DNA from: Leptasterias polaris
Lineage: Eukaryota > Echinodermata > Asteroidea > Forcipulatida > Asteriidae
Assembly: GCA_037783415.1 (NCBI GenBank)
Contig: JAZGTN010000047.1
Span: 1,674,001-1,738,000 of the forward strand
DNA: 64,000 nt
Direction of reading: 5' to 3'
The position numbers and the translations under genes are program-made. The notes beneath the pieces were generated by a model that ran no database searches, was not told where the DNA came from, and worked only from the letters and a program-made list of their open reading frames with translations. This document shows positions 60,601-64,000 of this stretch, piece after piece (positions within the stretch are counted from its first letter, which is position 1; every line of letters starts with the position of its first letter).

Positions 60601-63123
60601 CTGCCCCCTCCAAGAACACTGCTTGTCCCCAAGCAGGCAGCGAACTCCCGTCCCGGTGGGAACACGCAACAACAACAACAACAACAACAACAAAAAGGCT
60701 GGCAAGTCTGTCCTACTATGGCTGTTGGCCTTGTGTCTCTGGTCCGGCCGTCCCCGGCGGTGGCTGTCGCTGGGTCTCCGTCGGTTCCCACTCCATCCGC
60801 TCCATCCTCCACTCGTTCCGCAGGTGCGGAGCTGATTCACAGGCTCCGCTCCATAGGTTTGTACAGTGCGGGGCTGAGCCGTTGGCTCCGTTCCATGGGG
60901 TTGTTTGCGGAGCTGATTGACAGGCTCCGCACAATAGAATTGTGTAGTGCGGAGCTGAGCCGTGGGCTCTGCTCCATTGGTTTGCACAGTGCGGAGCTGA
61001 TTCACAAGCTCCGCTCCATAGGGTTGTGCAGTGCGGAGCTGAGCTGTGGGCTCCGCTCCATTGGTTTGTACAGTGCGGAGCTGATTGACAAGCTCCGCTC
61101 CATAGGGTTGTGTAGTGCGGAGCTGAGCCGTGGGCTCTGCTCCATTGGTTTGTACAGTGCGGAGCTGATTGACAAGCTCCGCTCCATAGGGTTGTGTAGT
61201 GCGGAGCTGAGCCGTGGGCTCTGCTCCATTGGTTTGTACAGTGCGGAGCTGATTCACAAGCTCCGCTCCATAGGGTTGTGTAGTGCGGAGCTGAGCCGTG
61301 GGCTCTGCTCCATTGGTTTGTACAGTGCGGAGCTGATTCACAAGCTCCGCTCCATAGGGTTGTGTAGTGCGGAGCTGAGCCGTGGGCTCTGCTCCATTGG
61401 TTTGTACAGTGCGGAGCTGATTCACAAGCTCCGCTCCATAGGGTTGTGTAGTGCGGAGCTGAGCCGTGGGCTCTGCTCCATTGGTTTGTACAGTGCGGAG
61501 CTGATTGACAAGCTCCGCTCCATAGGGTTGTGTAGTGCGGAGCTGAGCCGTGGGCTCTGCTCCATTGGTTTGTACAGTGCGGAGCTGATTCACAAGCTCC
61601 GCTCCATAGGGTTGTGTAGTGCGGAGCTGAGCCGTGGGCTCTGCTCCATTGGTTTGTACAGTGCGGAGCTGATTCACAAGCTCCGCTCCATAGGGTTGTG
61701 TAGTGCGGAGCTGAGCCGTGGGCTCTGCTCCATTGGTTTGTACAGTGCGGAGCTGATTGACAAGCTCCGCTCCATAGGGTTGTGTAGTGCGGAGCTGAGC
61801 CGTGGGCTCTGCTCCATTGGTTTGTACAGTGCGGAGCTGGTTCACAAGCTCCGCTCCATAGGGTTGTGTAGTGCGGAGCTGAGCCGTGGGCTCTGCTCCA
61901 TTGGTTTGTACAGTGCGGAGCTGATTCACAAGCTCCGCTCCATAGGGTTGTGTAGTGCGGAGCTGAGCCGTGGGCTCTGCTCCATTGGTTTGTACAGTGC
62001 GGAGCTGATTCACAAGCTCCGCTCCATAGGGTTGTGTAGTGCGGAGCTGAGCCGTGGGCTCTGCTCCATTGGTTTGTACAGTGCGGAGCTGATTGACAAG
62101 CTCCGCTCCATAGGGTTGTGTAGTGCGGAGCTGAGCCGTGGGCTCTGCACCATTGGTTTGTACAGTGCGGAGCTGAGCCGTGTGCTCCGCTCCATAGGTT
62201 TGTACAGTGCGGAGCTGAGCCGTGTGCTCCGCTCCATAGGTTTGTGCAGTGCGGAGCTGAGCCGTGTGCTCCGCTCCATTGGTTTGTGCAGTGCGGAGCT
62301 GAGCCGTGGGCTCCGCTCCATAGGTTTGTGCAGTGCGGAGCTGATTGACAGGCTCCGCACAAAAGAAATGTGCGGGGTCGAGTTGAATCAAATTCTCTGT
62401 CTCATAGGCCTGTGCTGTCAGCCTCTGGTCAACAAGACCACGCACTTCCGTGCCGTGACTTCGTGGCTCCTGGGCCCGCTGCGGTGTAGACTGGGCATCC
62501 CCCATGTGGGCACGCTCCCGGAAGAAAGGCCCCGAAGAAAGCTGCTCCACAACCGCATGTCCGGGGTGAGGATGGCCCAGTTCCGAAAAGAGCCGCGCTC
62601 TGATGTCTCCCGCCGAATGCCACGGGGAGGGGAAGGTCGGTTCCGTGTGGGACCGCCCCAACCCCTCCCTGGTCTCTGGGGCATGCTGCGGAGAGGCACA
62701 GAACTGCTTCCTTGGAACCCGCTCCGATCCTTCCCCCCTCACGTCGGTGCTCCGTCGCCCCGACCCTTCCGCCCCTCTCATGTCGGTGCTCTGTTGAGAG
62801 AACCAGAACGATTCTGTGAGGGATCGCCCCGACCCCTCCAGCCCCCTCGTGTCTGTGCTCTGTTGAGAGAGCCGGAACGATTCCGAGGGATCGCCCCGAC
62901 CCCTCCGCCCACTTCGTGCCGGTACGTTGCGGAGGGAGCCGGAACGATTCCGTGTGGTACCGCTCCGACCCCCCGCGCCCACCTGACCCGACGTGGACGT
63001 GACTCTACTGACCTTAAGAACCTGTGGCTGACCCCCCTCATCTCCACTGTTGCTCCTACCGGCCTCTCCCAGCCCTAGGAATGATAAAATCTCATCCACT
63101 GTAGACCACAATGGCCCACCCAT
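60508..63123 (-). CDS. Long repeat-encoded ORF of the LTR element
   Basis: A minus-strand frame is open from 63,327 to 60,508 (939 residues). The first ATG lies inside the LTR, so the ATG at 63,123 (about 871 residues) is a likelier start. The N-terminal part (GGPLWSTVDEILSFLGLGEA, then Gly/Arg/Ser-rich repeats with SQQSTD motifs) could be a divergent Gag-like leader. About 510 residues are a 28-residue repeat with QLRTVQTNGAEPTAQ and QPYGAELV. No zinc knuckle or enzymatic motif is seen. An 857-residue plus-strand frame covers the same DNA. Repeats with a period divisible by three keep frames open by chance, so coding is uncertain. Confidence 0.3.
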   Translation of the reverse strand: MGGPLWSTVDEILSFLGLGEAGRSNSGDEGGQPQVLKVSRVTSTSGQVGAGGRSGTTRNRSGSLRNVPARSGRRGRGDPSESFRLSQQSTDTRGLEGSGRSLTESFWFSQQSTDMRGAEGSGRRSTDVRGEGSERVPRKQFCASPQHAPETREGLGRSHTEPTFPSPWHSAGDIRARLFSELGHPHPGHAVVEQLSSGPFFRERAHMGDAQSTPQRAQEPRSHGTEVRGLVDQRLTAQAYETENLIQLDPAHFFCAEPVNQLRTAQTYGAEPTAQLRTAQTNGAEHTAQLRTAQTYGAEHTAQLRTVQTYGAEHTAQLRTVQTNGAEPTAQLRTTQPYGAELVNQLRTVQTNGAEPTAQLRTTQPYGAELVNQLRTVQTNGAEPTAQLRTTQPYGAELVNQLRTVQTNGAEPTAQLRTTQPYGAELVNQLRTVQTNGAEPTAQLRTTQPYGAELVNQLRTVQTNGAEPTAQLRTTQPYGAELVNQLRTVQTNGAEPTAQLRTTQPYGAELVNQLRTVQTNGAEPTAQLRTTQPYGAELVNQLRTVQTNGAEPTAQLRTTQPYGAELVNQLRTVQTNGAEPTAQLRTTQPYGAELVNQLRTVQTNGAEPTAQLRTTQPYGAELVNQLRTVQTNGAEPTAQLRTTQPYGAELVNQLRTVQTNGAEPTAQLRTTQPYGAELVNQLRTVQTNGAEPTAQLRTAQPYGAELVNQLRTVQTNGAEPTAQLRTTQFYCAEPVNQLRKQPHGTEPTAQPRTVQTYGAEPVNQLRTCGTSGGWSGWSGNRRRPSDSHRRGRPDQRHKANSHSRTDLPAFLLLLLLLLLRVPTGTGVRCLLGDKQCSWRGQCSVWPRPFSERAPARARWEPCYRAASWRAL
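60601..60611 (-). promoter_or_regulatory. Candidate polypurine tract of the LTR element
   Basis: GGAGGGGGCAG on the minus strand directly abuts the downstream LTR's TGTAGCG start, as expected for the plus-strand primer of reverse transcription. Confidence 0.6.
60664..60693. repeat. CAA microsatellite
   Basis: About nine CAA units followed by AAAAGG. Confidence 0.9.
60824..62374. repeat. 42-bp / 84-bp hairpin minisatellite
   Basis: About 37 units of 42 bp run from 60,824 to 62,374 with one 3-bp slip near 60,905. From 60,947 the register is exact, and two alternating 42-bp types form an 84-bp higher-order unit over most of the array. Type 1 holds GCGGAGCT-N8-AGCTCCGC. Type 2 holds GGAGCTGAGCC-GTG-GGCTCTGCTCC with one mismatch. 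The last five units are more alike and lose the alternation. Confidence 0.95.
62720..62995. repeat. Second GC-rich minisatellite, about 75-bp period
   Basis: CGCCCCGACCCYTCC, GTCGGTGCTC and GAACGATTCCG-type blocks recur three to four times with length changes. It gives the repeated SQQSTD segments of the minus-strand frame. Confidence 0.65.
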
Positions 63124-63253
63124 TGTCTGAGTCTGGCTCGGCGTGTCCCCAGCATCTGCTGAGTCTGACGCCAAACTACCCAACACACGTGAAAACCCCC
63201 ACAGAGAAAACAATCTTTTTACCTGATTCCAGTGTCTTGCTAGTGCTCCTGCC

Positions 63254-63271
63254 GTCCCGTCGCTGCCACCA
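63254..63271 (-). promoter_or_regulatory. Candidate primer-binding site of the LTR element
   Basis: The minus strand reads TGGTGGCAGCGACGGGAC one base after the LTR end. It begins TGG, as expected for pairing with a tRNA 3' CCA. The primer tRNA is not identified. Confidence 0.6.
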
Positions 63272-63272
63272 A

Positions 63273-63589
63273 TGGAACAATAATTTTGTCCACAGATTCT
63301 TCTCAGCAGAACACAACAAAAACACACAGCAGGATACAGTTTTCTCGGTCAATTCTTTACTGGTTTATTCAACACGTCTCTACTCCAAGACTCACATGAC
63401 AAGAAGAACGTTTAGGCCACGTCTTCCCAACGAGACGGGTGTCCCAGCCGTTCAGCGAGGGGCCCGCTGCGACACAGCTCTAACAACGGTGCCGTGTCAC
63501 AGCGCCCTCCAGGAGGCCGCTCGGTAACACGGCTCCCACCGAGCCCGTGCTGGCGCCCTCTCGCTGAACGGTCTGGGCCAAACGCTACA
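63273..63589 (-). repeat. LTR (5' LTR in element orientation)
   Basis: 317 bp with AATAAA on the minus strand at 63,364-63,369. The plus-strand start is TGGAAC where the other LTR has TGTAAC, so the canonical CA terminus is changed on this internal edge only. Confidence 0.9.
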
Positions 63590-64000
63590 CTATCTTATAT
63601 CTTTCAGAGTTTGTGGTGTTCAATATATAGGTGAAACAAGAACTACACTCAAGAGGCGTTTCTATGGCCACATATCCCAATCAACACCCAAAAGCTGGAT
63701 ACACCTGTAGGACACCACTTCAACCTTCCTAACCACTCCATTTCTGACATGAATTTACAGGGCATTGAGGCACTAGGTAACTGCAGAGAGACTGTTCGTC
63801 TGAGTAGGGAGAAACTATGGATAAGGTGCATAAAGACCACTCAGCCCCATGGTTTGAACATCCAAGAAGGAAATAACTAATAAACTTTTGTCTTTGCCTT
63901 CTCCCTTTCCCCCCCACAGATATCCACATTTTTGGTCTGCCCTAATTACTAATTATTTACTTTTCTTTCTACCTTCCATTTTGTCCTTTGTGTTTCCAAC
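63590..64000 (+). mobile_element. Penelope-like element (copy C), part 2
   Basis: Continues from the LTR insertion with the GIY-YIG nuclease start (VCGVQYIGETRTTLK, then RFYGH) and the C-terminal LSREKLWIRC...LNIQEGN region and C/T-rich 3' UTR. It runs off the window. Confidence 0.85.

Larger units (their letters stand above)
60284..63589 (-). mobile_element. Young non-autonomous LTR retroelement, 3.3 kb
   Basis: Two 317-bp direct repeats bound it, with CTAT duplicated at 60,280-60,283 and 63,590-63,593. Copy A has the uninserted CTAATCTATCTTATATC near 46,192. The LTR edges are TG and CA. On the minus strand, TGGTGGCAGCGACGGGAC follows the 5' LTR by one base (primer-binding-site position), and GGAGGGGGCAG precedes the 3' LTR (polypurine-tract position), so transcription runs right to left. 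The interior has no protease, RT or integrase, only hairpin-rich tandem repeats and GC-rich DNA. It resembles LARD/TRIM-type elements that depend on a partner's enzymes. Confidence 0.9.

Noticed and set aside
60505..63078. 857-residue plus-strand ORF as a gene
   Set aside because: It is antisense to the LTR element by the PBS, PPT and poly(A) positions and is held open by the 42/84-bp repeat; no domain is visible.

Overview
This is a gene-poor, repeat-rich stretch of animal nuclear DNA. The coding signal consists of multi-finger C2H2 zinc-finger exons, and most of the rest is transposons: CR1/L2-type LINE, Penelope-like elements, LTR elements, hAT and TTAA-type MITEs, fold-back elements and tRNA-derived repeats. 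I infer a marine deuterostome invertebrate, most likely an echinoderm and possibly a sea star. That rests on recalled resemblance of the fold-back and TTAA MITE families, not on a search. There is no bacterial-style operon, CRISPR array or rRNA.

Layout. Positions 1-25,400 hold no host gene I can support. They are a mosaic of MITEs, some nested with a paralogous uninserted copy elsewhere in the window, plus two copies of a promoter-like TIR element and several hairpins. Positions 25,466-26,000 carry eight direct copies and one inverted copy of a CTGCYAAATRCAACA motif just upstream of the first zinc-finger gene (26,237-27,277, 10 fingers). From 27 to 34 kb lie decayed zinc-finger copies, a tRNA-like sequence inside an inverted repeat, a 12-finger gene (30,219-31,310), and a 90-bp satellite that appears to have grown from a dead zinc-finger unit.

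Positions 33.6-64 kb hold three paralogous copies of one segment: zinc-finger exon, dead 3' fingers, a short region with a 21-bp unit, a finger remnant, then a Penelope-like element carrying a hAT MITE. Copy A (33.6-46.9 kb) has a 35-finger open exon whose nine-finger, 756-bp block is tandemly repeated almost without change. It was later hit by a 4.2-kb LINE, a solo LTR and a short Penelope insertion. Copy B (47.2-53.37 kb) has a 13-finger exon cut short by a 13-bp microhomology deletion, and a 21-bp unit expanded to 32 copies. Copy C (53.4-64 kb and beyond) starts with a head-to-head palindrome of zinc fingers, is broken by several frameshifts, and contains a young non-autonomous LTR element (60,284-63,589) filled with hairpin-forming 42/84-bp repeats.

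Because the copies provide uninserted sites for one another, insertion boundaries, target duplications and a relative order of events can be read directly. Penelope and the hAT MITE came before the segmental duplication. The LINE, solo LTR, LTR element, short Penelope insertion and 21-bp expansion came after it. The zinc-finger proteins are presumably nuclear DNA-binding proteins. No KRAB, SCAN, BTB or ZAD domain is visible, and upstream exons were not found.
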